This document shows positions 36,031-48,213 of a stretch of 64,000 bases of DNA, piece by piece (the stretch's first letter is position 1; the number at the start of each line of letters is the position of its first letter). Position numbers and translations under genes: made by a program. The DNA comes from Amycolatopsis tolypomycina (GTDB lineage: Bacteria; Actinomycetota; Actinomycetes; Mycobacteriales; Pseudonocardiaceae). The stretch covers positions 4,712,001 to 4,776,000 of the forward strand of contig NZ_FNSO01000004.1 in NCBI RefSeq assembly GCF_900105945.1, read 5' to 3'. The notes under the pieces were generated by a model, which was not told the DNA's origin, did not search any database, and saw nothing but the letters and a program-made list of their open reading frames with translations.

Positions 36031-36954
36031 TCATGCGGTGGTGACCTGCCCGTCGACGACTTGCACCGGCACGCTCGTCAGAGCTCTCGTGGCCGGCCCG
36101 CCGGTGACCTGGCCGGTGCCGTCGAAGCTGGAGCCGTGGCAGGGGCAGCGGAAGCCGGCGCCGGCGGGCGTGACGGGGCAGCCCTGGTGGGTGCAGGTGG
36201 CGAGGAAGGCCAGGAAGGTGTCGGCCGAAGGGCGCACCAGGTATGCGGCGGAACCGTTCGGCGTGGTGAAGCTCGTCGACGAACCCACGGCGACGGCCGA
36301 GACCGCGGCGATCACGGTCCGGGAGTTCGGTCCCGGGTCGGCCGGCCGGCTCGGTTTCGGATCGGTGGTGGTGAGCCGGGAAAGGATTATGACGCCACCG
36401 CCGAAGGCTGCGGCCGTCGCGGTGACCAGGCCGCCCCAGAGCAGAATGCGCCGCTCGACGCCGTCCGGCACGTGGTCCGGCGGGCGACGACGCCGGATCG
36501 CGGCGCGCAGGCGGTCCGTCGTGGAGAACAGGCCCGCGTCGCCGGCGACCAGCAGCGGGGTCCAGGCGGCCGCGAAGACGATGTCGGCGCCGAAGTAGTA
36601 CGGGCGGGTCGTCCAGCTCACGGTGAGGAAGAAGCTCAGCGCAAGGAGAAACCCGCCGAGCGCGGCGACGCGGGCGAACAGCCCGAGCAGCGTCCCCACC
36701 CCGACCGCGACCTCGGCGAAGGCGATGGCCAGGCCGACGACGGTCGGGTGGCCGGCCGCGAACGACACCAGCGGGCCGATCGGCGAGGTCGTCGCGGCGT
36801 GCAGCATCTGGGCCTGGACGCCGAGGGGTGAGGCGGGGTCGAGGTAGTGGGTGTCGAAGAGCTTGGAAAGGCCGGCGTAGAGGAACGTGCCGCCGAGGAA
36901 GACGCGCAGCGGCAGGAGTGCCCAGAGCTCGCCACGACAAGGCTTGGAGAACAA
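36031..36954 (-). CDS. DoxX-Rieske fusion protein
   Basis: 307 residues. The N-terminal half has four DoxX-type helices (LPLRVFLGGTFLYAGLSKLFD onwards), then a single helix (LLWGGLVTATAAAFGGGVII), then a C-terminal Rieske domain with CTHQGCPV and CPCHGSSFD, giving two Cys and two His for a [2Fe-2S] cluster. It is probably a membrane protein with an extracytoplasmic redox domain linked to the quinone pool. The start is uncertain: TTG 36954 has AAAGG upstream, and TTG 36978 would add eight residues. It follows the copper-lipoprotein gene after a strong hairpin. Confidence 0.8.
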   Translation of the reverse strand: MFSKPCRGELWALLPLRVFLGGTFLYAGLSKLFDTHYLDPASPLGVQAQMLHAATTSPIGPLVSFAAGHPTVVGLAIAFAEVAVGVGTLLGLFARVAALGGFLLALSFFLTVSWTTRPYYFGADIVFAAAWTPLLVAGDAGLFSTTDRLRAAIRRRRPPDHVPDGVERRILLWGGLVTATAAAFGGGVIILSRLTTTDPKPSRPADPGPNSRTVIAAVSAVAVGSSTSFTTPNGSAAYLVRPSADTFLAFLATCTHQGCPVTPAGAGFRCPCHGSSFDGTGQVTGGPATRALTSVPVQVVDGQVTTA

Positions 36955-36983
36955 GGGAAGTCGCCTTTCAGGTCGCAACAGTG

Positions 36984-37018
36984 CGGACGTGTGTGAGCTC
37001 GGAGCTCACACACGTCCG
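36984..37018 (-). terminator. 35-bp perfect hairpin between lipoprotein and DoxX-Rieske genes
   Basis: 17-nt arms with a single G between them; the core is TGTGAGCTC / GAGCTCACA. It begins 9 nt after the lipoprotein gene stop and ends about 30-50 nt before the DoxX-Rieske start. It lacks a T-tract. It looks like an intercistronic terminator or attenuator, but an operator cannot be excluded. Confidence 0.65.
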
Positions 37019-37026
37019 GCGATTCG

Positions 37027-38232
37027 TCAGGACTTGCGGGGAGACACCGTCATGATTCCCGCGCACATCTCGTCGCTGGTGCCGTCGCCCCACACCACGT
37101 AGCGCGGCGGCAGCTTGCTCAGCTGCGGCAATCGTTTGCGCAGCCCCGCGTCGTGCGTGCACGTCACCCGCAGCGTGTCCCCCGGACCGATCTCCACCGG
37201 CGACGGCAGTTTCACCAGCCGCTGGTTGTCGAAGTCGAACTGCGGCACGTCCAGCACGACCTTGGCGCTCGGCGTGCCCGGGTTGAGTTCGACCTTGATG
37301 GCCCGCCCGAGCAGGTGCATGTGGCCGAAGCCGGCGAACAGCGTCATCGGCGCCTCCACCTTGTGGTCGCACGTCTGGGTGTCGCCGGGCTTCGGCGCGC
37401 TCTGGCCGCACTCCGCCAACTGCTCGTCCGCGGTGCCGCCGACCTCCGGCCCGAACCGCTTCGTGACGTCCGCGATCGAGGCCGCCCGGTCACAGAGCGG
37501 ACCCGACTCCTCGGCGGTGCACGGCAGGTCGGTCGGCGCGTCGAGCGGGAAGGTGTCGAACTCCCTGGTCTGCGGCGTGCCGTCGGTCAGCCGCAGCCGC
37601 ATCGCCGTGCGGTCCGACCCGCCCGGCCTGCCGTCGGTCGCGAGCAGGTTGTAGTGCATCTGGAGGACGACCAGGCTGCCCGGTTCGAGCTTGAAGCCGG
37701 CGTCCTCGGTGAACAGCGTCTCCGTGGCGCCCGGCGCCCAGGTGTCCGCCCACGTCGCCTCCCCCTCTTCGACTTCGGCGCCCTTCACGCCTGTCCCGCC
37801 GAAGCACTGCCAGCCGGGGCCGGGGGTCTTCGCGTCCTGCTCGCGCACCGCGGCGGCGCCGCCCGGCGGCACGACGTACACGATGGCGTGGTGCGCGAGG
37901 GCGACGTTCTCCGGCATGACCTGGGTCCCGGTCAGGAAGGCCGTCTTGGTCAGGCCCGGATCGATCACCTGGCACCGGTACTCGTCCGTGCCGCCGCCCG
38001 CCGGCGGCGCGGGTGTGTAGGCCTCGGCCATCTTCAGGTCGACGAACCGCTCGCCGGCGCGCAGCGGCTGCGGTGGGGCCGACGGCCGGTCCGCGTGCGC
38101 GCCGTGCGAACCGGGCGCGGCGGGCGCCGCACTGTTGTCGGCCTTCGCCCCGCAGGCGACGACGGCGAACGCCGTCGCCAGCACCGTGGTGGCCGCCGCG
38201 AACGTCCGCAGTGGACTGTCAGGTTTCGTCAT
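37027..38232 (-). CDS. Copper type II monooxygenase-like lipoprotein
   Basis: 401 residues. A signal peptide ends in the lipobox VVAC with Cys27. The mature protein resembles the two-domain fold of peptidylglycine/dopamine-beta monooxygenases: LAHHAIVYVV and QMHYNLL for the first copper site region, GFGHMHLLGRAI (His-x-His) and GTSDEMCAG (Met) for the second, with several cysteines. Such enzymes hydroxylate substrates with ascorbate and O2. Full copper site occupancy and activity are inference. It lies 82 bp downstream of the two-component kinase gene and may be under its control. Confidence 0.78.
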   Translation of the reverse strand: MTKPDSPLRTFAAATTVLATAFAVVACGAKADNSAAPAAPGSHGAHADRPSAPPQPLRAGERFVDLKMAEAYTPAPPAGGGTDEYRCQVIDPGLTKTAFLTGTQVMPENVALAHHAIVYVVPPGGAAAVREQDAKTPGPGWQCFGGTGVKGAEVEEGEATWADTWAPGATETLFTEDAGFKLEPGSLVVLQMHYNLLATDGRPGGSDRTAMRLRLTDGTPQTREFDTFPLDAPTDLPCTAEESGPLCDRAASIADVTKRFGPEVGGTADEQLAECGQSAPKPGDTQTCDHKVEAPMTLFAGFGHMHLLGRAIKVELNPGTPSAKVVLDVPQFDFDNQRLVKLPSPVEIGPGDTLRVTCTHDAGLRKRLPQLSKLPPRYVVWGDGTSDEMCAGIMTVSPRKS

Positions 38233-38314
38233 GACCTGAACGCTAGGCCGGATTCCGTCCCGTTTCGTCGTACTGCGGTCGTCATTCCCGGAAGGGGAGT
38301 GGTACCACGGTACT

Positions 38315-39730
38315 TCAGCTCGGCGCCGAATTCTCCGGTTGCCTCACCGCGGCCGGAAGGTCGACCCGGAGCAGCGCGCCACCGCGTGCGGACCGGGCGA
38401 CGGTGACCCGGCCGCCGTGGGCGTCGACGACCCGCTGCACGATCGACAGCCCCAGCCCGGATCCCGGCAACGCCCGGGCGCTGTCGGCGCGGTAGAACCG
38501 GTCGAACACCCGCGGCACGTCGGCGGCGTCGATACCCGGCCCGGCGTCGTCGACCTCGAGCACCGCCCACGCGCCCTCGGCCCGGAGCCGGACGCCGACC
38601 GGCTGGTCCGCGGGAGACCACTTGCCGGCGTTGTCGACGAGGTTGAGCACCGCCCGCTGGAGCGCGGCGGGCCGCCCGCTCACCCACACCGACGTCACGT
38701 CGAGCGCGACCTCGATGTCCGGTACTCGTGACCGCGCCCGGGTCGCGGCGGCCACCACGACGTCGGCGAGGTCGAGCACCTCGGTGCTCTCGTCGCTGAC
38801 GTCACCGCGCGCGAGGTCGGTCAGCTCGGCGGCCAGGGTGCTCAGCTCGGCCACCTGGGCGCCGAGGTCGTTGAGCAGCCGGGTCCGGCTCTCCGGCGGC
38901 AGCGCGCTGTCCAGGGTGCCGCGCCGGTCGAGCCGGATCAGCAGCTCGGCGTTGAGGCGCAGGCTGGTGAGCGGGGTCTTGAGCTCGTGGGCGGCGTCCT
39001 CGGCGAGCAACCGCTGGGCCTGCCGGGATTCCCGCAGTGCGGCGAGCATGTCGTTGATCGACCGGATCAGCCGCCGGATCTCGCCGCCGCCCTCGTCCGG
39101 GATGTCGGCGTCGAGATCCCGCGTGTGCGCGACCCGGACCGCGGCGGCGGTCAGCCGGTCGATCGGGGCCAGCCCGGCCCGCGCCACGGTCCGCCCGACG
39201 AGCGCGCCGCCGGCCACGCAGACCAGCCCGATCAGCAGCATGCCCCACCCGAACCGGTTGTTCTGGCTGCCATCGGCGACGCGGGCCGCCTGGACCGCGC
39301 CGTCGCCCGCCCGCAGCGTGTAGACGAGGTAGCCGTCGTCGTCGCTGCCGGTCGACTCCATCAGGTCGGCCGACGCGCCCTGCGCCACGCGCCCGGCGGC
39401 CTCGCTGACGGCGGGCAGCGCGGGCTGGCCGGCCGGCGTCCGGGTCGAGCCGTCGGGCAGGATGACCCGCACCAGCCCACCGGATCCGGGGTACGGCGGT
39501 AGCGGGACCTGCGCCAGACCGCTGCGCTCCGCGTTCGTCGCCAGGACGCGGGAGTCGGCGCGCAGCTGGTTCCGGGCGGTGTCCTGCAGCTCCCGGTCCA
39601 GTAGCTCGATGGCCACCTGGAAGGCCACGAACACGCTGACCGCGATGGCCGTCGCCGCGATCACCGTCAGCCTGGTCCGCAGGGACCGGCGGCGCCACCA
39701 CCGGGTCAGCCGGCCGGCGGGCCTGCTCAC
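38315..39730 (-). CDS. Two-component sensor histidine kinase (OmpR-system type)
   Basis: 471 residues: N-terminal helix (about 20-42), extracytoplasmic sensor segment, second helix ([19 protein letters not shown]), HAMP, HisKA with His248 in [14 protein letters not shown], and HATPase with [18 protein letters not shown] and [10 protein letters not shown]. The GTG start overlaps the response regulator stop by 4 bp. Signal unknown; the nearest downstream genes are the copper-type lipoprotein and DoxX-Rieske protein, so redox or envelope stress is plausible. Confidence 0.92.
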   Translation of the reverse strand: MSRPAGRLTRWWRRRSLRTRLTVIAATAIAVSVFVAFQVAIELLDRELQDTARNQLRADSRVLATNAERSGLAQVPLPPYPGSGGLVRVILPDGSTRTPAGQPALPAVSEAAGRVAQGASADLMESTGSDDDGYLVYTLRAGDGAVQAARVADGSQNNRFGWGMLLIGLVCVAGGALVGRTVARAGLAPIDRLTAAAVRVAHTRDLDADIPDEGGGEIRRLIRSINDMLAALRESRQAQRLLAEDAAHELKTPLTSLRLNAELLIRLDRRGTLDSALPPESRTRLLNDLGAQVAELSTLAAELTDLARGDVSDESTEVLDLADVVVAAATRARSRVPDIEVALDVTSVWVSGRPAALQRAVLNLVDNAGKWSPADQPVGVRLRAEGAWAVLEVDDAGPGIDAADVPRVFDRFYRADSARALPGSGLGLSIVQRVVDAHGGRVTVARSARGGALLRVDLPAAVRQPENSAPS

Positions 39731-40410
39731 GGAGGCGTCTCCCGCAACGTGTACCCCAGGCCGCGCAGCGTGTAGATCAACCGCGGCTCCCCCTCGGCCT
39801 CCATTTTGCGGCGCAGGTAGCTCACGTACACCTGGAGGTTGTTGGCCGTGACGCTCATGTCGAAGCCCCAGATCGCCTCGAACAGCGCGGCGCGGGTCAG
39901 CACCCGGGTCGCGTTGCGCACGAGGACCTGCAGCAGCGAGAACTCGGTGCGGGTCAGGCGCAGCGGCCGCTCGCCCCGCCACGCCTCGAACCGGTCAGGA
40001 TCGACCCTGACGTCCGCGAACGTCAGGATCGGCGACTCGTCGTCGCCCGGCGCGCGGCGGCGCAGCAGGGCCCGCACCCGGGCCAGCAGTTCCTCGGTGG
40101 CGAACGGCTTGGGCAGGTAGTCGTCGGCGCCCGCGTCCAGCCCGGCGACCCGGTCGACGACCTGGTCCCGGGCGGTCAGCATCAGCACCGGCAGCTCCCG
40201 GCCCGCCGCCCGCAACCGCCGGCATGTCTCCAGCCCGCCGAGGCGGGGCATCATCACGTCGAGGATCAGCAGATCCGGCGCGTCGGCACCCACTCCGTCG
40301 AGCACGGCGAGACCGTTGGCGACGGTGCTGGTGTCGTACCCCTCGACCTGGAGCACCCGCTCCAGCGACTCACGGATGGCCGCCTCGTCATCCGCGATCA
40401 TGATCCGCAC
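39727..40410 (-). CDS. OmpR/MprA-type response regulator
   Basis: 227 residues: receiver domain with acidic pair Asp7-Asp8, phosphoacceptor Asp51 ([13 protein letters not shown]) and Lys in YLPKPFA, then a winged-helix domain ([35 protein letters not shown]). Normal, active type, in contrast to the LuxR-type regulator 4 kb away. GTG 40410 has GGGGGA about nine nt upstream. Partner is the overlapping kinase gene. Confidence 0.93.
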   Translation of the reverse strand: MRIMIADDEAAIRESLERVLQVEGYDTSTVANGLAVLDGVGADAPDLLILDVMMPRLGGLETCRRLRAAGRELPVLMLTARDQVVDRVAGLDAGADDYLPKPFATEELLARVRALLRRRAPGDDESPILTFADVRVDPDRFEAWRGERPLRLTRTEFSLLQVLVRNATRVLTRAALFEAIWGFDMSVTANNLQVYVSYLRRKMEAEGEPRLIYTLRGLGYTLRETPP

Positions 40411-40533
40411 GCCTGCTCGTCCCCCTTCGGTCTGCCGCCCATCCTCCCGGACCAACCTGAAACGAGGATTAAAGCGTCGCCGTCCGCAACGTCGGAGAGA
40501 AGTTCGCCGCCGGGCGGGTCTACCGTCGATCAC

Positions 40534-41676
40534 ATGCGCCTTCTGTTCACGTCGCTGGCCGCCTACGGTCACGTCTACCCGCTGCTGCCGCTCGCCGTCG
40601 CCGCGCGGGAAGCCGGGCACGAGGTCGTTTTCGCCACCGCCGAAGGCTTCCTCCCGCACCTGCGAGCCGCCGGGGTCGAGCCCGTCGCGGCCGGCGTGGA
40701 CGTCCGCGTCGCCTTCGACCGGCTCTTCGCCGAGGCCGGCGCGGCGCCCGGCGCGGAGATGCCGCTGGAGCTGATGACCGAGCTGACGGACCGGGTGTTC
40801 GGCGAAGTGCTGCCGCGCAGCTACTTCGCCGGGCTCACCGAGCTCTTCGCCCGGCGCCGTCCCGACCTGGTCGTCTACGAGGCATCCAACATCGCCGGCT
40901 CGTTCGCCGCGCGGGCGGCCGGGATACCCGCGGTCGGCCACACCTTCGGGCACGTCATGCGCGTGGCGCCGGACGAGGACAAGCTGGCTCCCCTGAGCAG
41001 GCTCGCGGCCGAGTTCGGGCTCGAATGGCGCGGCCTGGCCGAGCTGGGCCACCCGTTCGTCGACATCTGCCCCGATTCGGTGCAGCACCGGGGTTTCCGC
41101 GACCTGGTGCCGCGGCTGCCGGTCCGGCCGGTCGGCTGGAGCGCCGACGGCGAGCTGCCCGACCTGCCGGCCCGCGAGCGGCCGTTGGTCTACCTGACGC
41201 TCGGCACGGTGATGGGCAGCGCGGACGTCCTGCGCACGGCGATCGACGGCCTCGCCCCGCTCGACGTGGACGTGGTGGTGGCATCCGGGCCGACGGTGGA
41301 CCCGGCCGCCCTCGGCGAGCTGCCGCCAAACGTCCGGAGCGTGCCGTGGGTCCCGCAGGCGCGCCTGCTGCCCCACGTCGACTTCGCCGTCCACCACGGC
41401 GGCAACGGAACGATGCTCGGCTCGTTCGCCGCGGGCGTCCCCCAGCTGGTCCTCCCCCAGGGCGGCGACCAGTTCGCCAACAGCGAGGCGGTGGTGGACT
41501 CGGGCGCGGGGGCCCAGCTGGTGGGCGAAGAGGTGACGGCGGAGGCGATCACCGAGCAGGCAGCCGGGCTCCTGAAGGACACCGCGGCCCGCGACGCGGC
41601 CCGGGAGGTGGCGGCGGAGATCGCCGCGATGCCGTCCCCGGCCGAGGCGGTGGCCACCCTGGTCGGCTGTGTTTGA
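40534..41676 (+). CDS. GT1-family glycosyltransferase (macrolide-type)
   Basis: 380 residues, GT-B fold. The catalytic His is in [13 protein letters not shown] (His13) and the donor-binding region reads [34 protein letters not shown], like EryCIII/OleD-type enzymes that move sugars from NDP donors onto natural products or drugs. It stands alone, with no sugar-biosynthesis genes nearby, so a detoxifying or tailoring role is possible. ATG 40534. Confidence 0.9.
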   Translation: MRLLFTSLAAYGHVYPLLPLAVAAREAGHEVVFATAEGFLPHLRAAGVEPVAAGVDVRVAFDRLFAEAGAAPGAEMPLELMTELTDRVFGEVLPRSYFAGLTELFARRRPDLVVYEASNIAGSFAARAAGIPAVGHTFGHVMRVAPDEDKLAPLSRLAAEFGLEWRGLAELGHPFVDICPDSVQHRGFRDLVPRLPVRPVGWSADGELPDLPARERPLVYLTLGTVMGSADVLRTAIDGLAPLDVDVVVASGPTVDPAALGELPPNVRSVPWVPQARLLPHVDFAVHHGGNGTMLGSFAAGVPQLVLPQGGDQFANSEAVVDSGAGAQLVGEEVTAEAITEQAAGLLKDTAARDAAREVAAEIAAMPSPAEAVATLVGCV

Positions 41677-41706
41677 CCGGCTGGTGATCTCGGACCACCG
41701 GACGGC

Positions 41707-42378
41707 TCAGGGCTGGTAGGTGCAGAGGGCGCCGACGCTGTTGTGGTGTTCGACGACGATTTTGCCGTCGACGGTGATCTTGCAGGTGTTGTCCTTGCTG
41801 CCCACCTTGAACTCGACCGGGGTGACGGTGACCGACGTGAACGCCAGGTCGTCCATCGTCAGGGTCTGGTTCCAGGTCTTGCCCTTCTCCAGGACCTCCT
41901 GGGAGTTCGTGGTGAATCCGCTGCTCCACTGCACGTTTGACTTCGCCGCCGTCGTGACCTCGAGGACAACGGTGTGCTTCGCCGTTGCCTGCCCGGTCGG
42001 GGCCGCCGCGGCGGGCTGGGATCCGGCGTCCGCCACGGCGGGCGGCGCGGGTGCGGTGGGCAGGCTGTTGGCGGCGTCGTTGACGACCTTGCCGAACGCC
42101 GCTGTCCAGATCACGCAGATGACCAGTCCGATCGCGGACAGCACGACAGCGGTGATGGCCATGCCCTTGTTGCTCGCCTGGCCCCGGTTCGCCCGCAGCG
42201 TCCCGACGATGCCGAAGATCAGCCCGAGGATCGTCAGCGGCCACGCGATGATGCCGATGAGCGGAATGAACGCGAAGATCAGGCCGACCAGGCCGAGGAC
42301 GAACCCGGCGGTGCCGAGGCCGTTCTTGTACGGAACGGGAGCTGCCATCGGCTGCGGCGGCATGGGGGCGTAGGACAC
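41707..42378 (-). CDS. DUF4190 membrane protein with MmpS-like C-terminal domain
   Basis: 223 residues. A Pro-rich start is followed by a DUF4190 hairpin of two to three helices (GTAGFVLGLVGLIFAFIPLIGI and MAITAVVLSAIGLVICVIW), an Ala/Pro linker, and an extracytoplasmic beta-rich domain resembling MmpS proteins (NVQWSSG, TCKITVDGKIVVEHHN, GALCTY). Function unknown. GTG 42378 has AAAGAGG upstream; a longer frame to 42486 lacks one. Convergent with the glycosyltransferase gene. Confidence 0.75.
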   Translation of the reverse strand: MSYAPMPPQPMAAPVPYKNGLGTAGFVLGLVGLIFAFIPLIGIIAWPLTILGLIFGIVGTLRANRGQASNKGMAITAVVLSAIGLVICVIWTAAFGKVVNDAANSLPTAPAPPAVADAGSQPAAAAPTGQATAKHTVVLEVTTAAKSNVQWSSGFTTNSQEVLEKGKTWNQTLTMDDLAFTSVTVTPVEFKVGSKDNTCKITVDGKIVVEHHNSVGALCTYQP

Positions 42379-45450
<3,072 letters not shown>

Positions 45451-46605
45451 TCAGCCGACGCGGGCCAGCCACCCGGCGACATCGGAGACCACCGCGGCGT
45501 CGACGTGGCCGGGCCGGGTGTAGTCCGCCGGGGCCGAGGGGCCGTCGCCCGGCAGGAAGAGGTGGTCGAGCCGCTCGTAGACCTCGATCGTCACGCCGGG
45601 GCGGCCGGCGAGGCCGGTGCGCCAGCGGGTGAGGTCGTCGGCCACCGTCACCTGGTAGTCGCGGCCGCCCTGGCCGAGGAAGACCGGCTGGGGCAGGCCC
45701 GCGGTGGCCGCGACCGGGTCGTAGCCGCGCAGGTCGAGCCAGTAGGACGCGGGCAGGCCGAACGGCAGCTCCGCCGATGGGGTCTCCGGCGTCAGCCGGT
45801 CGCTGTCGACGAGCGCCGCCTGCTGTTCGAACGTGGCCGGGTCCAGCCCGAGGTGGCGGGCGACGCGGACGGCGGCGTGGTGCATCGGCTGGGCGTCGCC
45901 GGCCAGGATCACCAGCCCGGCCACCGCCGGGTCCGCCTCGGCCACCCGCGGCGCGACCTTGCCCCCCATGCTGTGCCCGGCGACGAACACCCGCTCGACC
46001 CCCGGTTCGCCGCGCAGCACGGCCAGCGCCGCGAGCGCGGGCGGCAGGTACTCCTCGGTCATCGTCGGCGCCGGCGTCTTGTCGAAGCGCACGACGGTCA
46101 CCCCGCGCGTGGCCAGGCCCCAGGCGAGGTCCTTGAGGGGCTTGTTCGGGCCGCTGCTCTCGTCGCGGTCGAACGGGCCGCCGCCGGCCAGCAGGACCAC
46201 GCCCGCGCCCCCGGCGGTCACCGGGGAGGTGACGGTGGCGCCCGTCGTCCCGCCGAGGGTGATCTCCCGTTCGGCGAACACCCGCGGGTCCGCATAGGAC
46301 GGTGCCGTCCACAGTGGATCGGACGCGGGCGCGAACCGCAGGCCGTGCACCACACCGCGGTCGTCGACGGACATCACGACGGTGCAGCCGCCGACCGGGA
46401 GGTGCACCCGCGTCAGCCCGGCCTGCCCCGGCTCGGTCACGGCCGGGCCGGTGACGGCCGTCGGCGCCACGGCGGCCCACGCACTCCGCAGGGCGTCCGC
46501 CGGGACGGCCTTGCGCAGCGGCCGGGAGAACCGGCGCACCACCTCTTCGAAGCGCTCCCCGAGCAGCATCTCCACCACGGTCCTCGCCACCGCCTCGGCA
46601 TCCAC
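45451..46605 (-). CDS. Alpha/beta-hydrolase with N-terminal DUF3887-like domain
   Basis: 384 residues. The N-terminal about 100 residues look like DUF3887; the C-terminal part is a serine hydrolase with nucleophile motif AGHSMGG, oxyanion region LLAGGGPFDRDESSGPNKPL and a late His in RLDHLFLPGDG. This layout occurs in bacterial esterases of unknown substrate. GTG 46605 is chosen because AAAGG lies eight nt before it and the longer frame would run through the operator. Divergent from the HTH regulator. Confidence 0.82.
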   Translation of the reverse strand: MDAEAVARTVVEMLLGERFEEVVRRFSRPLRKAVPADALRSAWAAVAPTAVTGPAVTEPGQAGLTRVHLPVGGCTVVMSVDDRGVVHGLRFAPASDPLWTAPSYADPRVFAEREITLGGTTGATVTSPVTAGGAGVVLLAGGGPFDRDESSGPNKPLKDLAWGLATRGVTVVRFDKTPAPTMTEEYLPPALAALAVLRGEPGVERVFVAGHSMGGKVAPRVAEADPAVAGLVILAGDAQPMHHAAVRVARHLGLDPATFEQQAALVDSDRLTPETPSAELPFGLPASYWLDLRGYDPVAATAGLPQPVFLGQGGRDYQVTVADDLTRWRTGLAGRPGVTIEVYERLDHLFLPGDGPSAPADYTRPGHVDAAVVSDVAGWLARVG

Positions 46606-46616
46606 GGCACCCACCT

Positions 46617-46652
46617 TTCTCAAGTTTTGCGAACGATAGCAGAACATGAGAA
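46617..46652. promoter_or_regulatory. Inverted-repeat operator between hydrolase and HTH regulator
   Basis: Arms 46617-46630 (TTCTCAAGTTTTGC) and 46639-46652 (GCAGAACATGAGAA) pair at 12 of 14 positions around an 8-bp spacer. It lies between divergent genes, 11 bp from the hydrolase start and 9 bp from the regulator start, and is the probable binding site of the regulator. Confidence 0.7.
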
Positions 46653-46661
46653 CGTTGGGCG

Positions 46662-47198
46662 GTGGACACGTTGAAGCTCCTCGCGCACCCGGTCCGGGTC
46701 CGCATCGTGAACGCCCTGCGCGGCGACCGCACCCTCACCACGGCCGGCCTGGCCGGCCGGCTGCCGGACGTGTCGAAGGCGACCGTCTACCGGCACGTCG
46801 AGCTCCTCGCCAGCGCGGGCGTGCTGGAAGTGGCCGGCGAGCAGCGCGTCCGCGGCGCGGTCGAGCGCCACTACCGCCTGCGCCAGGACCGCGCGGTGAT
46901 CGACCTCGAGGCGGCCCGGAAGATGACGCCCGAGGACCACCGCCGCGCCTTCGCGAGCGCGGTCGCGGCCCTGGTCGCCGAGTTCGACGCCTACCTCGGC
47001 CGCGAAGAGTCGGACCCGGTGGCCGACCAGGTCGGCTACCGCCAGCACGCGGTCTGGCTCGACCCGGCCGAGCTGCAAACCCTGATCGCCGAGCTGCGCG
47101 CGGCGATCGCCCCGAGGCTGGCGAACGAGGCCGGCCCCGGCCGGACGCGGTACCTGCTCAGCCCGATCCTGTTCCCGAGCGAACCACCCGCGGAGTAG
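46662..47198 (+). CDS. ArsR-like winged-helix regulator
   Basis: 178 residues. The N-terminal winged HTH (LKLLAHPVRVRIVNAL...LAGRLPDVSKATVYRHVELLASAGVLEV) is of the ArsR/HTH_20 type without metal-binding cysteines. The C-terminal half (EESDPVADQVGYRQHAVWLDPAELQTLIAEL) is a ligand or dimerisation domain found in regulators next to hydrolase genes. GTG 46662. Likely represses the divergent hydrolase gene and itself. Confidence 0.85.
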   Translation: MDTLKLLAHPVRVRIVNALRGDRTLTTAGLAGRLPDVSKATVYRHVELLASAGVLEVAGEQRVRGAVERHYRLRQDRAVIDLEAARKMTPEDHRRAFASAVAALVAEFDAYLGREESDPVADQVGYRQHAVWLDPAELQTLIAELRAAIAPRLANEAGPGRTRYLLSPILFPSEPPAE

Positions 47199-47253
47199 TG
47201 TCGCGCGTCGCAAACCGTTTGCCGTCCGGCGCGGCCGAAGCCGTGTGTCCCGA

Positions 47254-47339
47254 GCGCCCCAATGTGGCGTTGGTTGCGTCCAACGCACCGAACGCCACAT
47301 TGGGTGCGCCCAACGCACCGAACGCCACATTGGGGCGCA
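47254..47339. repeat. Palindromic repeat element (AATGTGGCGTT type)
   Basis: An 18-nt arm at 47254-47271 (GCGCCCCAATGTGGCGTT) is perfectly complementary to 47321-47338. Inside lies a 30-bp direct repeat, units starting CCAACGCACCGAACGCC at 47280 and 47310. It sits between two convergent genes and could fold as a large hairpin serving as bidirectional terminator, or be a copy of an interspersed repeat. Confidence 0.75.
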
Positions 47340-47388
47340 CCGCCCGAGCCGTTGGCGAGGAACCTCGGACGCGCGACACCAGCGCGGC

Positions 47389-48213
47389 TCACCTCGCCAG
47401 CAGAGCCAGCAACCGAGCCACCTCGTCCCGCACCGCGGCCCGGCCGGGTGCCAGGTAGCGGCGGGGGTCCGTGAGCGTCGCGTGCTGCCCCAGCGCCGAG
47501 CGCACCGAGGCCGTCAGCACCTGGTTCAACCGGGTGCCGATGTTCACCTTGGCGATGCCGCTCGCCACCGCGCCGCGCAGGCCCTCGTCGGACACGCCCG
47601 AGGACCCGTGCAGCACCAGCGGCACTCCTGCACTGTCCGCGAGCGCCGCGATCAGCGGCTCGTCGAGCACCGCGCTGCGGTCCGCCATCGCGTGCGACGA
47701 GCCGACGGCCACCGCGAGGGAGTCCACGCCCGTCGCGGTGACGAACTCGCGGGCCTCGGCCGGGTCCGTGCGGACGCCGGGGGCGTGGGCGCCGTCCTTG
47801 CCGCCGATCTCGCCGAGTTCCGCCTCGACGCGGCAGCCCGCCGCGTGGCAGCGTTCGACCACCGCCTTCGTCCGAATCACGTTCTCCGCGTACGGCAGCG
47901 CGGCCGCGTCGAACATCACCGACGTGATGCCCAGGTCGAGCCCCTCGCGGATCAGGTCCTCGTCCTCGATGTGGTCGAGGTGGACCAGGACGGGCACGGT
48001 CGCGCTCTCCGCCAGCCGCAGGCAGGCGGCCGCGAACGGCGCGAGCGCACCGTGGTAGCGGACGGCGTTCTGCGAGATCTGCAGGACCACCGGGAGCCCG
48101 CACAGCTCCGCCCCGGCCACGACGGCCTCGGCGTGCTCGATCAGGATCGCGTTGAACGCCCCGATCGCGCGCCGCCGCGTGCGCAGGTCGTCCAGCAAAC
48201 CGGCCCAGTTCAT
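47389..48213 (-). CDS. Class II ketose-bisphosphate aldolase (tagatose-/fructose-bisphosphate type)
   Basis: 274 residues, the short GatY/KbaY-like class II form. Catalytic Asp and zinc ligands are in VLVHLDHIED, VEAELGEIGG, VGSSHAMAD and LVLHGSSGV. It would split tagatose-1,6- or fructose-1,6-bisphosphate to dihydroxyacetone phosphate and glyceraldehyde 3-phosphate. Overlaps the PfkB kinase gene as ATGA and is the last gene of the aga-type operon; the neighbours AgaS and PfkB point to tagatose bisphosphate. Confidence 0.88.
   Translation of the reverse strand: MNWAGLLDDLRTRRRAIGAFNAILIEHAEAVVAGAELCGLPVVLQISQNAVRYHGALAPFAAACLRLAESATVPVLVHLDHIEDEDLIREGLDLGITSVMFDAAALPYAENVIRTKAVVERCHAAGCRVEAELGEIGGKDGAHAPGVRTDPAEAREFVTATGVDSLAVAVGSSHAMADRSAVLDEPLIAALADSAGVPLVLHGSSGVSDEGLRGAVASGIAKVNIGTRLNQVLTASVRSALGQHATLTDPRRYLAPGRAAVRDEVARLLALLAR

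Noticed and set aside
40534..41676. Glycosyltransferase as part of the ATP-grasp natural product cluster
   Set aside because: It is separated by a two-component system and redox genes, and no sugar biosynthesis genes are present.
47254..47339. Repeats as a two-unit CRISPR or attachment site
   Set aside because: Units are contiguous without spacers and no integrase or cas gene is near.
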